Below, one piece after another: positions 24,378 to 32,250 of a stretch of 64,000 nucleotides of DNA. Positions within the stretch are counted from its first letter, which is position 1. Every line of letters starts with the position of its first letter. The stretch comes from Streptomyces typhae (lineage in GTDB: Bacteria; Actinomycetota; Actinomycetes; Streptomycetales; Streptomycetaceae). The notes beneath the pieces are model-generated. The model searched no databases. It was not told the DNA's origin and saw only the letters and a program-made list of their open reading frames with translations. Location: positions 1 through 64,000 of the forward strand of contig NZ_WPNZ01000022.1 in NCBI RefSeq assembly GCF_009755605.1, in the 5' to 3' direction. The position numbers and the translations under genes are program-made.

Positions 24378-25085
24378 ATGCTGTTCGAGAACGGGAGTCT
24401 TGAGTTGAGGTTCACGGTCCATCCCCTGTTGTCCGGCAGACCAGCTGTGGCTGTGTTGGCCGCGGTCGGTATCACCGCGAGTGTGCTGATCGGCGGGGAG
24501 GGGGTGCGCACTGTGGCGGGCTGCGGTGCGGCCGACGACCCCTACCCCTCCCGGACCGCGGCGGACTGGAAAGCGGGCGCGGACCACGTGGTCGTGGCGG
24601 TGCCGGCCTCCGAGCGGGAGAGCAACAGGCAGGACGTCGCCAAGGGGGCGGTGCGGTACACCGTCGACCGGGCGGTGACGTTCCGGAAGGAGAAGGTGCT
24701 GTGGTCCGCTGCCGCCCCTCGGCATGAGCTGGGCACCGAGTTCGACATGACCGCCCCGGGCTGGTCGGTGTACCGCAACGGCAAACGGCTCAAGGGCACC
24801 GCCCCGGAGGCGCCTCGGCTGGAGACCGGTCACACCTACGTCCTCGCCCTGCGCTGGGACGCCGACCAGTGGATTGTCCTCGGCGAGGGCGCGGCCGTGC
24901 CGTTCGACGACCATGTGGCGGGGCGAGGTGAGTGGTGCGGCCAGGTGCTGAGCGAGGACGACTTCGCCAAGGGCGAGCGGTTCTCGCAGCGCGACGACCA
25001 CAGTCTGGAGCAGGCCGTGCGCGGACAGGGCGAACACGCCATCTCCCGCGAACTCGCGAAGGCGAGCAGCGGGAAGGGGCCGTAG
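24378..25085 (+). CDS. Membrane-anchored or secreted hypothetical protein
   Basis: A 235-aa protein I do not recognise. A hydrophobic segment (about 22-40, PAVAVLAAVGITASVLIGG) near the N-terminus acts as a signal anchor or signal peptide. The rest is soluble, with WSVYRNGKRLKGTAPEAPR, HTYVLALRWDADQWIVLGEG and PFDDHVAGRGEWC, a pattern of beta-strands with two Cys residues. Coding bias is strong. The ATG at 24378 has no clear ribosome binding site; a TTG at 24405 has GGGAG 7 nt upstream and may be the true start. It follows the IS relic and stands alone. Confidence 0.6.
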   Translation: MLFENGSLELRFTVHPLLSGRPAVAVLAAVGITASVLIGGEGVRTVAGCGAADDPYPSRTAADWKAGADHVVVAVPASERESNRQDVAKGAVRYTVDRAVTFRKEKVLWSAAAPRHELGTEFDMTAPGWSVYRNGKRLKGTAPEAPRLETGHTYVLALRWDADQWIVLGEGAAVPFDDHVAGRGEWCGQVLSEDDFAKGERFSQRDDHSLEQAVRGQGEHAISRELAKASSGKGP

Positions 25086-25136
25086 CCCAGCTCGGCGAAC
25101 GCACCGGGCCGGCCGACAGCTCCCTCGCGGAGGGCC

Positions 25137-25595
25137 TCAGACAGACGGTCCCGGAGTGACACCGGAGTGCACCCCGGGCCGCCGCAGCGGTGTCCCGTCC
25201 ATCTCGTGGCGCCACATGATGTCGGTGACCCTGCTCCATCGCTCCGGCGAGATGGCGCCGACGCCGAGCATCTCGTCGGTCTTCTCCGCCGGCCAGGAGG
25301 CCGTGGGCAGAGGGCGCCAGTCATGGGCGGACGGCTGGTAGCGGTGACCCCGACCTCCACCGTGGTGTCGAGGGGCCGCACGTCGCAGCGGAGCGAACAT
25401 CTCCCCCGTCTCCAGGCGCAGCCTTTCGCGGAAGACCCGCCGCTCAGCGGTCAGGCCGCCGCCCTCCCTGTGGACACCCTCGTCCGGCCATTCGACGACC
25501 AGTTGCGTGCCGGGCCTGCTGTTCGACGACGGTCGCCGAGTGACCTCGCTGCACTCACTGAGCAGACCCGCACTCGCACCCGCACCCGCCCGCAC
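25137..25595 (-). CDS. Hypothetical protein
   Basis: A 152-aa frame of unknown function. Its C-terminal half (LGVGAISPERWSRVTDIMWR, then HEMDGTPLRRPGV) has clear third-position GC bias and looks coding. The first 30 residues are Gly/Ala/Ser-rich, so the true start may be internal. No family is recognised. It is convergent with the preceding plus-strand gene, 51 bp apart. Existence as a gene is uncertain. Confidence 0.4.
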   Translation of the reverse strand: MRAGAGASAGLLSECSEVTRRPSSNSRPGTQLVVEWPDEGVHREGGGLTAERRVFRERLRLETGEMFAPLRRAAPRHHGGGRGHRYQPSAHDWRPLPTASWPAEKTDEMLGVGAISPERWSRVTDIMWRHEMDGTPLRRPGVHSGVTPGPSV

Positions 25596-25711
25596 CTACT
25601 GATCCGCGACGACCAGCCCGCACCCCGCCACCCCGACCGCGAGGCGGGGTAGGCAGATCAGAGCGAGTGGGGCCCGCCACCGCCTCCACCACCTCCACCG
25701 CCGCCATCGGA

Positions 25712-25856
25712 CTAGAGCGCCCGCAGCAAGCGCCAGGTGAACGGTTCGACGACCTCCACGTCGACGCCGAGCCGTAGCAGCTCACCGCAAGCGTGCTCCG
25801 CGCTCTCGGTCAGGATGACGGCCTCGACCCACCAGTCGTCACCGACGGCGGTCGGG
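25712..25856 (-). pseudogene. C-terminal fragment of a WYL-domain regulator
   Basis: The minus strand encodes WWVEAVILTESAEHACGELL then LGVDVEVVEPFTWRLLRAL, the usual ending of WYL-domain transcription regulators (helix with AxELLRLG followed by EVxEPxxLR). No HTH or upstream WYL region precedes it; the next gene on the other strand begins within 100 bp. It appears to be a truncated remnant left next to the toxin-antitoxin insertion. Confidence 0.5.
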
Positions 25857-25924
25857 GCGATGGCGGAGGCGGATGACAAAAAGCGGTGACGGCAGACGGT
25901 CGGCAGGAAGCGGATTCCCCTCCA

Positions 25925-25941
25925 GGTACCGAGTAGGTACC
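25925..25941. promoter_or_regulatory. Palindromic operator of the toxin-antitoxin pair
   Basis: Two GGTACC hexamers separated by GAGTA form a 17-bp element 8 bp before the antitoxin start. Antitoxins usually bind such repeats to autoregulate. The closeness to the start codon suggests a very short leader or leaderless mRNA. Confidence 0.55.
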
Positions 25942-25949
25942 ATGAGGGC

Positions 25950-26189
25950 ATGCCGTCCTTGAACATCAGCTACAGCGACGAGGAGATGGAAGAACTGCGG
26001 GCCGCGGCAGCGGCAGCGGGCACCTCCCTCAAGCAGTACGTCCACGACCTGTCCCTGCGGGAGAGGCAACGTCTGCAGTTCCTGCGGTACGCCACCTCCT
26101 GGGGTGAACAGCACCGTGCCGAGTTCGACGACGCGTTCCCCGACGAAGTGCCCCCGGCCGGCCGTCCCCGGGGAGCCGAAGCCGCCTGA
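25950..26189 (+). CDS. Putative antitoxin (ribbon-helix-helix-like)
   Basis: A 79-aa protein. The N-terminus MPSLNISYSDEEMEELRAAA has the strand-then-helix pattern of ribbon-helix-helix antitoxins, followed by GTSLKQYVHDLSLRERQ. The C-terminus is acidic and would wrap or neutralise the toxin. Its stop codon TGA overlaps the ATG of the next gene by one base, so the two are translationally coupled. No good ribosome binding site precedes the start, and the operator-like palindrome lies immediately upstream. It matches the small partner genes found beside Fic-like toxins in Streptomyces. Confidence 0.72.
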   Translation: MPSLNISYSDEEMEELRAAAAAAGTSLKQYVHDLSLRERQRLQFLRYATSWGEQHRAEFDDAFPDEVPPAGRPRGAEAA

Positions 26190-26563
26190 TGGTGCTCCAT
26201 ATCGACATCGCCTGGCTGCTCGACGTCCAGGAGCAGTCTGTTCCCGAGGACGTCACCGTCGCGGACTACTCCGCCCTGGTCGCCGCGGTCGCCCGCCACA
26301 AGACCCTCATCCCCCGCCCGGGGATCACTCCGCCCGACGCCGCCTGGCGTGCCGCGGCCCTGTTGCACACCCTGGTGCGGCTCGAACCGCTGCCGCACCG
26401 CAACTCCCTGTACGCCTGCCAGGTCGCGGCCGCCTACATGCACGCCGCCGGTCACGGCATCGACCCGCCGTACGGCGCGCTCGTCGAGCTGGTCCGTGAC
26501 ATCCAGGGCAGCAAGACCACCGTCTACCAGGCAGCCGACCGCATTCGCGGCTGGCGGATCTGA
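26189..26563 (+). CDS. Fic/Doc-like toxin-antitoxin system toxin component, degenerate motif
   Basis: A 124-aa protein of a Streptomyces family usually annotated as a Fic-type toxin component: HIDIAWLLDVQE at the start, then YSALVAAVARHKTL, AAWRAAALLHTLVRLEPLPH, NSLYACQVAAAYMHAAGHG and IDPPYGALVELVRDI. The helical layout fits Doc, but the canonical HxFxxGN(K/G)R motif is not present; the corresponding place reads LPHRNSLYACQVAA. Either the catalytic residues have moved or it acts differently. It overlaps its putative antitoxin by one base (TGATG). Confidence 0.7.
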   Translation: MVLHIDIAWLLDVQEQSVPEDVTVADYSALVAAVARHKTLIPRPGITPPDAAWRAAALLHTLVRLEPLPHRNSLYACQVAAAYMHAAGHGIDPPYGALVELVRDIQGSKTTVYQAADRIRGWRI

Positions 26564-26678
26564 CGCGCGACCGGCACCGCGACACCCCTCGTCTGCTCGG
26601 AGTGTCATCGCCGCGGCGGCAACCTCCGTGGCGCACAGTGACCTCGGCTCACCCGTACCCGAGAGGAGACGAAGGCGC

Positions 26679-27212
26679 ATGCAGAACCAGTTCGAGGTCG
26701 ATGTCACGAAGATCCGCAACGACGCCCGGACCCAGATGGAGCAGGGGCCGGTCACCAAGACGTACGGCGCCGACCGCGAACGGCTTATCGAGGTGCTCAA
26801 CCAGGTCGTGGCCACGGAGGTCGTCTGCTACCTGCGCTACTCCCAGCACGCGATCGCCGCCACCGGAATCGACCGCGCGCAGGTGGCCGCGGAGTTCACC
26901 GAGCACGCGCAGGAGGAGTTGCAGCACGGCCTCTGGGCCGCCGAACGCGTCAGCCAGCTCGGGGGCAGCCCCGACTTCGATCCGGCGACGCTTCGGGAGC
27001 GCTCCCACACCGACTACGTCACGACGGACGAGAGCGACCTGAAGCGGATGCTTCAGGAGAACCTCGTCGCGGAGCGCATTGTCATCGCGACCTACCAGGA
27101 GATGATCCGCTGGATCGGCGAGAGCGACCCCACCACCCGGCGCATGCTCGAGAAGATCCTCGAGGAGGAGGAAGAACACGCGGACGACCTCACCGATCTT
27201 CTGGGCCTCTAG
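26679..27212 (+). CDS. Bacterioferritin-like ferritin-superfamily protein
   Basis: A 177-aa four-helix-bundle protein. The diiron ligands of ferritin-like proteins are visible: VVATEVVCYLRYSQHAI in helix 1, EFTEHAQEELQHGLWAAERV in helix 2, ENLVAERIVIATYQEMI in helix 3 and ILEEEEEHADDLTDLL in helix 4, giving the ExxH pairs and extra Glu. Such proteins store iron or protect DNA from peroxide in the cytoplasm. The ATG at 26679 follows GAGAGGAG. A strong hairpin terminator follows the stop. The nearby siderophore cluster (29-35 kb) is consistent with iron homeostasis, although the genes are not contiguous. Confidence 0.86.
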   Translation: MQNQFEVDVTKIRNDARTQMEQGPVTKTYGADRERLIEVLNQVVATEVVCYLRYSQHAIAATGIDRAQVAAEFTEHAQEELQHGLWAAERVSQLGGSPDFDPATLRERSHTDYVTTDESDLKRMLQENLVAERIVIATYQEMIRWIGESDPTTRRMLEKILEEEEEHADDLTDLLGL

Positions 27213-27216
27213 CCCG

Positions 27217-27267
27217 GCAGGCGGGTGGCGACGATCGGCCGAAGGCTGATCACCGCCACCCGCCTGC
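27217..27267. terminator. Bidirectional terminator hairpin
   Basis: Perfect 14-bp arms GCAGGCGGGTGGCG and CGCCACCCGCCTGC enclose a 23-nt loop between two convergent genes (bacterioferritin-like and M64 peptidase). There is no U-tract, as is usual in Streptomyces. Confidence 0.8.
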
Positions 27268-27285
27268 GATGGCGACAAGCGGGCG

Positions 27286-28671
27286 TCAGCTGGTGACGCG
27301 CCAGGTGAGCTTCTTGGTCAGGAGCTTGCGCAGTGCCGGATCGATGACCGCCTTCGTGGTGTCGGTGCCCCGCACCGAGACCGTGTGCGCGCGCCCGTCG
27401 GCCGGTACGCCGAGGTCACGCGGCGTCACACTCGCCTTGTCCTTGTACGTTCCGGTCGCGCGGCCGTCGACGTACCAGCGCAGCTGAATGCGCTTGTCCG
27501 CCTGGACGGTGACGCGCTGCGTGCGGCGCACCCGCTTGTCCGTGGGCGTGGTGCTGCTGATCACCGACGCGTGCCGGTGGAAGCCCGCGATCATCGCCTC
27601 GCGTCCGGGGAGGTTGAACTCGTTGCCCAGGGTCCGCATGATGGAGTTCTCGGTGGGGCGGTAGATGCCGCGGGGGTAGTAGCCGCCGCCCCGGTACGCG
27701 CCGACGGTGCCGCCGTCCGGAGAGGTCCGGCCGATCCAGCGGTACCACTTCTTCTTCTGCTCGGCCAGCTTGGTCTTGGTGAGCTTGCTGATGTTCGACT
27801 CCCACGGCTCGGCGCCGCCGTAGGTGCCGTAGTCGTCGTACCAGTACTCGTCGGCGAGCTTGCCCAGCGAGTGGCCGGTCTCGTGGACGATGATCTGGGA
27901 GGAGTCGGGGTTGTCCGAGGAGGCGGTGGCTATGCCGTCGTACCCGGAGGGCGACGTGATGTCGTTGTAGCCCGCGCCTCCGTACTTGGTGGAGTTGGCC
28001 AGGACGATCACGAGGTCGGCGTCGGCGGCCTTGCTGGCGTACGCCTCGACCTTCTCGGGGTTGACGCACAGCAGGCGCTCGACGTTGTCGCACCAGAACG
28101 ACGAGCCGAGCGCGGTCCGCTTGCTCGTGCCGTAGTCCGGATCGCCTCCGACACCCGACTGCGGCGAGTGGGCCTCCACGGCCCACACGTTGAACTGGTT
28201 CTTGTACGTGGAATACGGCGCGACCGCGGAGACCTCCTTCCACTTCTTGCGCACGTCGGCCACGAAGTCCTTCTGCTGCGACTTGGTGTAGCCGTCGCCG
28301 ATGAACACCACGTCGGTCTTGGCCCCGACGGGGCCGCTCTGCACGACCGGGACGACTTTGCCGTCCCGGGCGATCGCGGTCCGCTGCCTGCTGTTCAGCG
28401 GGCCGGGGGCGGGGAGCGTGTGGTGCCGGGGGTGGCTGTCGGGGCCGGTGAAGTACTCGACGCGCTGCGAGGGCTCCCCGGACCGCGCCGTGCCGGTGGC
28501 CTTGCCAGAGTCGGCGCCGTGGTCGGGGGCGGCGGAGGCGGTGGCGCCGGTGATCGAGGCGGCCAGGGCCGCGATCGCGACGGCCGTGGCGACGGCTGTC
28601 CGAGGGCGGGGCCGCCCGGCTCGTGCGGCCCTGTCGGTCCGTGCAGATCTGCCAGTCTTCGCGCTCCGCAT
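27286..28671 (-). CDS. Secreted M64-family metallopeptidase
   Basis: A 461-aa secreted zinc protease. The N-terminus is basic, then hydrophobic (TAVATAVAIAALAASITGA) ending AxA, a Sec signal peptide. The catalytic domain has DVVFIGDGYTKSQQKDFVAD, YNDITSPSGYDGIATAS and the zinc site HETGHSLGKLADEY (H263, E264, H267), which is the M64 IgA-peptidase-type signature. The C-terminal 100 residues form a beta-rich region (VTVQADKRIQLRWYVDG). The ATG at 28671 has AAAGGA 5 nt upstream. It ends 18 bp from a strong shared terminator. The substrate is unknown. Confidence 0.88.
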   Translation of the reverse strand: MRSAKTGRSARTDRAARAGRPRPRTAVATAVAIAALAASITGATASAAPDHGADSGKATGTARSGEPSQRVEYFTGPDSHPRHHTLPAPGPLNSRQRTAIARDGKVVPVVQSGPVGAKTDVVFIGDGYTKSQQKDFVADVRKKWKEVSAVAPYSTYKNQFNVWAVEAHSPQSGVGGDPDYGTSKRTALGSSFWCDNVERLLCVNPEKVEAYASKAADADLVIVLANSTKYGGAGYNDITSPSGYDGIATASSDNPDSSQIIVHETGHSLGKLADEYWYDDYGTYGGAEPWESNISKLTKTKLAEQKKKWYRWIGRTSPDGGTVGAYRGGGYYPRGIYRPTENSIMRTLGNEFNLPGREAMIAGFHRHASVISSTTPTDKRVRRTQRVTVQADKRIQLRWYVDGRATGTYKDKASVTPRDLGVPADGRAHTVSVRGTDTTKAVIDPALRKLLTKKLTWRVTS

Positions 28672-29161
28672 GGGAGTCCTTTCACCATCCGCCCACGCCG
28701 GGCGGGTTCCATCGGGTCGGCGACGGACGATGGTCGGCTCACGCGGGCACGCACACATCCTTGGACGCGCGCATGACAATTGGGGCGCCGAGGTGCTTGT
28801 TCCCTACCGGTCGAGCGGGTGGGCGGTCGGCTCGGCATCCGAGCCGACCGCCCTGTGACGATCATCCGTCCGAACGTTCGGCGAGCCTGCTCTCCGCTGT
28901 CGGACCACATCTCCGCTGCGACGTTCACCCTCATCCTGACCTGGGGCGCTCACGCACCGCTGACGTTTGGCTCACGCGCGGATGACGCAGGTGACGCAGA
29001 GGACACAGCAGAAGACACAGGTGACGCGACTTGTCGATCAGTCCCGTGCGGCCGACCCGGCGGCAGGAGTCGCATCAGGTCCCGTGCGGCCGCCCGGCGG
29101 TGCGAGCCGCATCACCGGGATCACCGGGCGCGATGTGCCCCTCCCCCACCCGACGAATCCG
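28672..29161. other. Intergenic region upstream of the M64 peptidase
   Basis: About 490 bp without a supported gene. It holds the peptidase promoter and, around 28985-29030, repeated GACGCAG/GACACAG motifs (GATGACGCAGGTGACGCAG-like). I see no clear hairpin or gene downstream of the permease. Confidence 0.4.
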
Positions 29162-30193
29162 CTACGCCCTTCGCCCCTCCCGTACCAACAGCACCAGGAG
29201 GTACGCCCCGCCGACGCACACGGTGACCGCGCCGGTCGGCAGTTGCACACCGGAGATCGCGTGCTGCGCGGCGATGTCGGCGCCGAGCAGCAGGATCGCC
29301 CCGACGAGCCCGGCCCCCACCAGGTCGACGGAGTTTCCGTGACCGGTCAGGCGCCGGGCGATCTGGGGCGCGGCCAGCGCGACGAACGCGATCGGTCCGG
29401 CCACGGCGGTCACCACGGCGGTGGCGGCCACACCGAGGACGACCAGCATCAGCTTCGTACGCTCCACGGGTACGCCCAGCATCGCCGCCGTGTCGTCGCC
29501 CAGTTCGAGCCGCCGCATCCGGCGTTGCGCCACCGGCGCCGCGGCGGCGACCCCCGCGAGCACGACGGCGGCCGTCGTGACGGCGGGCCAGCCGACACCG
29601 CTCAGGGAACCGGCGCCCCACACCGCGGCCCGCAGGGCGCTGTCGACGTCGGCCTTCACCAGGAACCAGGTGTTGAGGGAGGACAGCATCGCACCGACCG
29701 CGATGCCCACGACGATGAGCCGGAAGCCGCCCGCGCCCCGCTGGAACGCCAGCAGGTACACGGCGAAGGCGGTGAGGAGACCACCGGCGAGCGCGCCCGC
29801 CGCGAGGGCCGAGTAGCTGGTCGCGCCCGCGAGGAGGGTGAGGACGACTCCGGTGTAGGAGCCCGTGGTGAAGCCGATGACGTCGGGGCTGCCGAGCGGG
29901 TTGCGGGTCAGGGACTGGAAGATCGCGCCGCCCACGGCGAGGGCGGCTCCGAACAGTACGGCGGCGACGATGCGCGGCGCCCGCCACTCCAGGACGACGG
30001 TGCGGACGCTGTTCCTCGCCGTGCCCGTCATGACGGCGGTCAGGTCGCCGAGGCTCAGCGGGTAGCTGCCGAGGGTGAAGGCCCACAGGGCCAGCGCGAT
30101 CAGCGTGATCCACAGCAGCGCGCACACGAGGACCGCGCGGCGGCGCACTCTCAGGCTCAGGGTTCCCGCCCTGAGGACGATCGCCCCGTTCAC
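29162..30193 (-). CDS. FecCD-family siderophore ABC transporter permease
   Basis: A 343-aa inner-membrane permease for ferric siderophores. FecCD motifs are clear: WRAPRIVAAVLFGAALAVGG, AIFQSLTRNPLGSPDVIGFT, then AFQRGAGGFRLIVVGIAVGA, LGDDTAAMLGVPVER, and VAGPIAFVALAAPQIARRLTG. About nine to ten hydrophobic helices are visible. The GTG at 30193 overlaps the stop of the upstream permease gene (GTGA), so the two are coupled in one operon. No ATP-binding gene follows; the next gene downstream is a peptidase beyond a 490-bp gap. Confidence 0.9.
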   Translation of the reverse strand: MNGAIVLRAGTLSLRVRRRAVLVCALLWITLIALALWAFTLGSYPLSLGDLTAVMTGTARNSVRTVVLEWRAPRIVAAVLFGAALAVGGAIFQSLTRNPLGSPDVIGFTTGSYTGVVLTLLAGATSYSALAAGALAGGLLTAFAVYLLAFQRGAGGFRLIVVGIAVGAMLSSLNTWFLVKADVDSALRAAVWGAGSLSGVGWPAVTTAAVVLAGVAAAAPVAQRRMRRLELGDDTAAMLGVPVERTKLMLVVLGVAATAVVTAVAGPIAFVALAAPQIARRLTGHGNSVDLVGAGLVGAILLLGADIAAQHAISGVQLPTGAVTVCVGGAYLLVLLVREGRRA

Positions 30194-31272
30194 AGTGCCC
30201 TCGCCCGGCGACCGCGCACCAGCAGGATCAGGACCGGCGCGCCGATGAGCGGCATCATCACACCGACCGGCAGTTCGGCGGGGACCACGACCAGCCGGCC
30301 GACCACGTCGGCGACAAGCACGATCGCCGGAGCGAGGACGGCGGAGTAGGCGAGGATCCAGCGCCAGTCGGGCCCGGTGAGCCAGCGCACCGCGTGCGGC
30401 ACCATGAGGCCGACGAACATCAGGGGCCCGGCCGCGGCCGTGGCCGCACCGCACAGCAGGGCCACCGCGACCACCACGCCGCACCGGGTCGCGCCGACCC
30501 GCAGCCCGAAGGCCCGCGCCGCGTCGTCGCCGAGGGCGATGGCGTTGAGCGGGCGCGCACAGCAGACGGCGGCCAGCAGCCCGGCCAGGACGAAGGGCGC
30601 GATGGCAGCCGCGGTGTCCGTCGGGCGGTCGGCGAGGGTACCGGCTCCCCAGAACCTCATGCGGTCGAAGGTCTCCGTGTCGATCAGGGCGAGGGTCTGG
30701 GAGATCCCGGAGAGGACCGCCGTGAAGGCGACCCCGACGAGGGTGAGCCGCAGGGGCGAGGGTCCGCCCCGTCCGCCGCTCGCGGCGAGGTAGACCACGG
30801 CGGAACCGATGACGGCCCCGGCGAAGGCGAGGGGCAGATACTGCTCGATGCGTGTGACGCCGAGGACGGCCACGCCCAGCGTGACGGCGAAGCCCGCACC
30901 CGCGTTGACACCGAGGACACCCGGGTCGGCCAGCGGATTGCGGGTGAGCGCCTGGATGAGTGCTCCCGCCACGCCGAGCGACACACCGACGAGGACGCCC
31001 AACAGGGTGCGGTCCACGCGGGCCTCGCTGACGGTGGCGTGGGACGCGGATCCGTCCGGAGCGGTCAGCGCCTGCCACACCACGTCCGGGGGGAGCATCG
31101 CCGAGCCGAGCGCGACGCTGAGCAGCACCGCCACGAGGAGGGCACCGACGGCCGCGGCCAGGCCGAGAAAGCGACGCGTCCTGCGCCGCGGCGACGGCGT
31201 CGAGGGCCGTGGAGCCGACGGTGGCGGTGGCGGTGGCGGTGGCTCAGCCGTCGTCGTGTGCACCTGTGCCAT
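30190..31272 (-). CDS. FecCD-family siderophore ABC transporter permease
   Basis: A 360-aa permease, partner of the next gene. After a Pro-rich cytoplasmic N-terminus with a run of prolines (10-25) come the family motifs LGVLVGVSLGVAGALIQALT, RNPLADPGVLGVNAGAGFAV, SPLRLTLVGVAFTAVLSG, IALGDDAARAFGLRVGATR and GPLMFVGLMVPHAVRWLTGP. The ATG at 31272 has GGGAGG 4 nt upstream. It would pair with the second permease and a missing ATPase to import the siderophore delivered by the lipoprotein encoded at 32251. It lies 93 bp downstream of the AraC gene on the same strand. Confidence 0.9.
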   Translation of the reverse strand: MAQVHTTTAEPPPPPPPPSAPRPSTPSPRRRTRRFLGLAAAVGALLVAVLLSVALGSAMLPPDVVWQALTAPDGSASHATVSEARVDRTLLGVLVGVSLGVAGALIQALTRNPLADPGVLGVNAGAGFAVTLGVAVLGVTRIEQYLPLAFAGAVIGSAVVYLAASGGRGGPSPLRLTLVGVAFTAVLSGISQTLALIDTETFDRMRFWGAGTLADRPTDTAAAIAPFVLAGLLAAVCCARPLNAIALGDDAARAFGLRVGATRCGVVVAVALLCGAATAAAGPLMFVGLMVPHAVRWLTGPDWRWILAYSAVLAPAIVLVADVVGRLVVVPAELPVGVMMPLIGAPVLILLVRGRRARAL

Positions 31273-31365
31273 CGAACCTCCCTGACTGCCCGCCACCCGG
31301 ACAGTCCGAAGTGCCGTACGTGAGCGGAATACCGGAAACTACGTGAGCGAAGCACTGGTCATGCT

Positions 31366-32106
31366 TCAGCGGGCGCCGAGCGCCCCCGCCGGGTCCGACG
31401 TGAGCGCGCTCACGGGCACCCCGGACTCGCGGCTCAGCGCGCGCAGCAGTCCGGCCCGGGTCGCATAGCCCGCGGCCCTGGCGGCCGCCGTCAGCTCGCC
31501 CCCGCCACGGAGGTGTTCGACGGCGGCGTTCATCCTGGCCCGGTTGCGCCAGCGTGTGAAGGGCAGCCCGGTCTCGTCGAGGAAGACGCGCTGCACCTGA
31601 CGGGGGCTCATCCGGTGGTCGGCGGCGAGCCGCTCCAGCGTCGCGGTGCGCGTGCGCAGGGCTTCGCGGGCGAGGGCGCGCACCGCGGGGTGGGTGGGCA
31701 GCACGATGGGGAAGTACTGCCGGGAGACGCCCCGCAGCACCCGTCCTAGGGCCTGCCGGAAGGGCAGGACCTGCTCCCTCGTACTCGGCGCGGCACCCAG
31801 TGCGGTGGTCATGACCTCGACGATCGCGGGGACTGCCCCGAGCGGCTGGACACGGCGTCGGGGCAGGTCACCGGGGTTGAGATAGGGCCCGAGCGCCATG
31901 CCACCCGGCTCGATCCGCAGCGCGTGCGGCACCTGTGGAGCGAGCCAGACCGCTTCGTGCCGCCCCAGCTGCCACTCCTCGCCGTCGGCGAGCAGCCGGG
32001 CCGTGCCGGTCACCACGTACACGAGATGCGGCTCGTCGTGCTGGTGCGTGTCGTGTCCGAGGAAGCGGATGGCGTTCTCGGCGACGACGGTGCCCAGAGA
32101 TGTCAT
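31366..32106 (-). CDS. AraC-family transcriptional regulator
   Basis: A 246-aa regulator. The N-terminal cupin-like sensor has HDTHQHDEPHLVYVVTGTAR, EAVWLAPQVPHALRI. The C-terminal AraC HTH has LERLAADHRMSPRQVQRVF, DETGLPFTRWRNRARM and AARAAGYATRAGLLRALSRE. The family commonly activates neighbouring transport genes on binding a small molecule, here possibly the siderophore (inference). The ATG at 32106 has GGGAGG 11 nt upstream, a long spacing. It sits between the permease operon and the divergent binding-protein operon, with the iron box 83 bp upstream. Confidence 0.86.
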   Translation of the reverse strand: MTSLGTVVAENAIRFLGHDTHQHDEPHLVYVVTGTARLLADGEEWQLGRHEAVWLAPQVPHALRIEPGGMALGPYLNPGDLPRRRVQPLGAVPAIVEVMTTALGAAPSTREQVLPFRQALGRVLRGVSRQYFPIVLPTHPAVRALAREALRTRTATLERLAADHRMSPRQVQRVFLDETGLPFTRWRNRARMNAAVEHLRGGGELTAAARAAGYATRAGLLRALSRESGVPVSALTSDPAGALGAR

Positions 32107-32188
32107 CGGCAAGGGTGCCTCCCGTACGTGCGACGCGTCGTGTCCGTCACCGGCGATGTCGCACCCGGATCGACACGACGGAAAAAGC

Positions 32189-32207
32189 GAGGTTAGCCTC
32201 ACCTTAC
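32189..32207. promoter_or_regulatory. Iron box (IdeR/DmdR1-type)
   Basis: GAGGTTAGCCTCACCTTAC closely follows the actinobacterial iron-box consensus (TTAGGTTAGSCTCACCTAA). It lies between divergent AraC and siderophore-binding-protein genes, where iron-dependent repression of both is expected. Confidence 0.78.
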
Positions 32208-32250
32208 CAACGGCTCGAATCTTCGATCGTGCCCAGTCACATGAGGTCCC

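Noticed and set aside
24348..25037. 229-codon minus-strand frame
   Set aside because: Antisense of the hypothetical membrane protein with poor composition for a real protein.
28780..30349. Plus-strand frames opposite the FecCD permeases
   Set aside because: They are rich in Arg, Asp, Gly and His and are antisense shadows of the hydrophobic permease sequence.
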